From positions 1 to 22,498 of the forward strand of contig JACMIS010000855.1 of NCBI GenBank assembly GCA_014381035.1: 22,498 nt of DNA, given 5' to 3'. Of the stretch, positions 21,428 to 22,498 are shown piece after piece. The DNA comes from Armatimonadota bacterium. Lineage in GTDB: Bacteria; Armatimonadota; Armatimonadia; Armatimonadales; Armatimonadaceae. The notes beneath the pieces are model-generated. The model worked only from the letters and a program-made list of their open reading frames with translations. It was not told the origin of the DNA and searched no databases. The position numbers were made by a program, and so were the translations under genes. Each line of letters opens with the position of its first letter. Positions within the stretch are counted from its first letter, which is position 1.

Positions 21428-22498
21428 GTAACGACGAGGGGCATGCCGAACGCTTCCTCCCACGCGCTGGTATCGTTCGAGACGTACCAGGTTTCCAGAT
21501 TGGCGTCCGTGTCCGCTGCCGGGGTGAGAGAAAGATTCGCTGTGCGAGGCTCTCCTTCGACCGATAAGGAGACATCGCGCACCGCGCCCAGATGCGAGCG
21601 ATCCAATCCTTCCGCGAGGCGGAGAAAAACAGCACATTGTCGCACTTTGATTTGGCTGGCAGGTGACAGCAACGCGAAATGGGCATGACGCTTTCGCGGT
21701 GACGACTTACGGTGGAAGTAGGCGAGGTTGGCGATAATCTCGATCTCTTCGTCGGTAAATCCCGACATATCGTCCGAGTGCCGAACCAAATAGTACGAAT
21801 GCCGGTGATGCCCACCGTGCGACACCCAGACCCCGACATCATGCAGGAAAGATGCATACTCCAGCAGCTCGCGTTCCGCCGCACCGCAATCGTGCAAACC
21901 GGCTTCCTTCGCTTCGTCGAACAACCGCAGTGCGAGAAACGCGACGTGCTGACTGTGTTTTTCCTCATCCGGGTTCAATCGGGAAAGACGATCCACGGAG
22001 CGGCGGCGGATTCCCGCTTCGAACGCCAGCGTGTCCGGTGTCTTCTCCCCGGCACGAACCAATCGGCGCAGAATCGCATCCACCAGAACACCTTCGCGCA
22101 AGGACCGCTCCGCGATGCGGTATCCGGGGAGTTTCAACTCCTGCGCCAGAGTGAGTAGAACTGCCGCACCCGAGATGATGATGTCGGCTCGCTCCGGATT
22201 TAAACCGGGGACCTTTCGTCGCTCCTCCAACGAAAGCGTGCATAGGTGTTCAACGGTCTCGGTTAAGTCGGCAGTGCTGAGTTCGTAGTTTTGCAACGTG
22301 TTCAGATCCAGCCCGCGCCGCGCCGCCGCAACTCGCGCCAGATTCTGCGCGGTCCCGGAGGACGCAACTGCATAATCGAACCCCACCCGCTCAATCTTCC
22401 GCAACGCATGCGTCGCGACGCCCTCCACATGGCGTTGCATTTCCGCGAAAAGGTTAGGCGAGATCGGTTCCGTGATGCCGGTCAAAAATCGGTTCCCG
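21415..22498 (-). CDS. Ppx/GppA phosphatase with C-terminal HD domain (5' truncated by window edge)
   Basis: About 360 C-terminal residues are visible; the frame is open through the window edge, so the TTG at 22485 is an internal Leu, not a start. The visible part begins inside the actin-like ATPase fold (RFLTGITEP) and includes ASSGTAQNLARVA, GLNPERADIIISGAAVL and LREGVLVDA, all standard for exopolyphosphatase/guanosine pentaphosphate phosphatase. An HD-type domain follows, with HSQHV, FLHDVG, GHHRHSYYL and YFHRKSSP supplying the metal-type His and Asp. Such proteins hydrolyse long-chain polyphosphate or pppGpp, linking phosphate storage to the stringent response; which substrate is used is not decidable here. 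The missing N terminus should hold the first phosphate-binding loop. Confidence 0.93.
   Translation of the reverse strand, partial: GNRFLTGITEPISPNLFAEMQRHVEGVATHALRKIERVGFDYAVASSGTAQNLARVAAARRGLDLNTLQNYELSTADLTETVEHLCTLSLEERRKVPGLNPERADIIISGAAVLLTLAQELKLPGYRIAERSLREGVLVDAILRRLVRAGEKTPDTLAFEAGIRRRSVDRLSRLNPDEEKHSQHVAFLALRLFDEAKEAGLHDCGAAERELLEYASFLHDVGVWVSHGGHHRHSYYLVRHSDDMSGFTDEEIEIIANLAYFHRKSSPRKRHAHFALLSPASQIKVRQCAVFLRLAEGLDRSHLGAVRDVSLSVEGEPRTANLSLTPAADTDANLETWYVSNDTSAWEEAFGMPLVVTVRG

Noticed and set aside
1..22498. Mobile elements, CRISPR arrays, tRNA or other structured RNA genes
   Set aside because: No transposase, integrase, regular short repeats, tRNA-like cloverleaf or recognised riboswitch was seen on reading both strands; no intergenic gap exceeds 165 nt.

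Overview
This 22.5 kb window is a gene-dense, moderately GC-rich bacterial chromosome segment with no tRNA, rRNA, CRISPR array, IS element or phage gene that I can see. It carries diaminopimelate/lysine genes (dapB, asd), a Ccm-type cytochrome c maturation operon, a two-membrane-segment histidine kinase, a Tat-exported protein, a GH52 beta-xylosidase and a bacterial translin homologue. Several genes appear leaderless, with a TANAAT -10 box ending 5-8 nt before the start codon. This suggests a deep-branching, non-proteobacterial lineage. Armatimonadota or a neighbouring Terrabacteria-like phylum is my best guess, but it is inference; no marker gene here settles it.

Layout. 1-801: the 3' end of an unknown gene, a small four-cysteine protein and a strong terminator. 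802-2680: cysE (cysteine synthesis) converging on an NAD-dependent epimerase that has a near-consensus promoter. 2681-4734: a tight run of DsbA/FrnE-like oxidoreductase, FAH-family hydrolase and GNAT acetyltransferase. 4778-6293: a tiny His/Arg-rich membrane-anchored exported protein followed by a Tat-exported three-domain beta-sandwich protein. 6341-10864: dapB, a hybrid-like histidine kinase with a dead receiver, and asd, ended by a strong hairpin. 10946-15985 (minus): the complete run ccmA-B-C-D-E-F, including a 49-residue ccmD. 16086-17324: translin homologue divergent from an MTH1-like Nudix hydrolase. 17416-21312 (minus): geranylgeranyl-reductase-family flavoprotein, GNAT and GH52 beta-xylosidase. 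21415-22498 (minus): a 5'-truncated Ppx/GppA phosphatase with an HD domain.

How the parts work together. dapB and asd are both steps of the aspartate-to-DAP/lysine route, so the kinase between them may be co-expressed with cell-wall precursor synthesis. The ccm operon is the most informative locus. Its CcmE has CPSKY where the classical haem-binding HxxxY motif should be, and no ccmG or ccmH follows ccmF. This is the signature of the variant 'System I*' cytochrome c maturation pathway. The exported pair at 4778-6293 has no obvious assigned function and is the best candidate for something undescribed.

All calls rest on reading motifs and gene order by eye; no database search was run.
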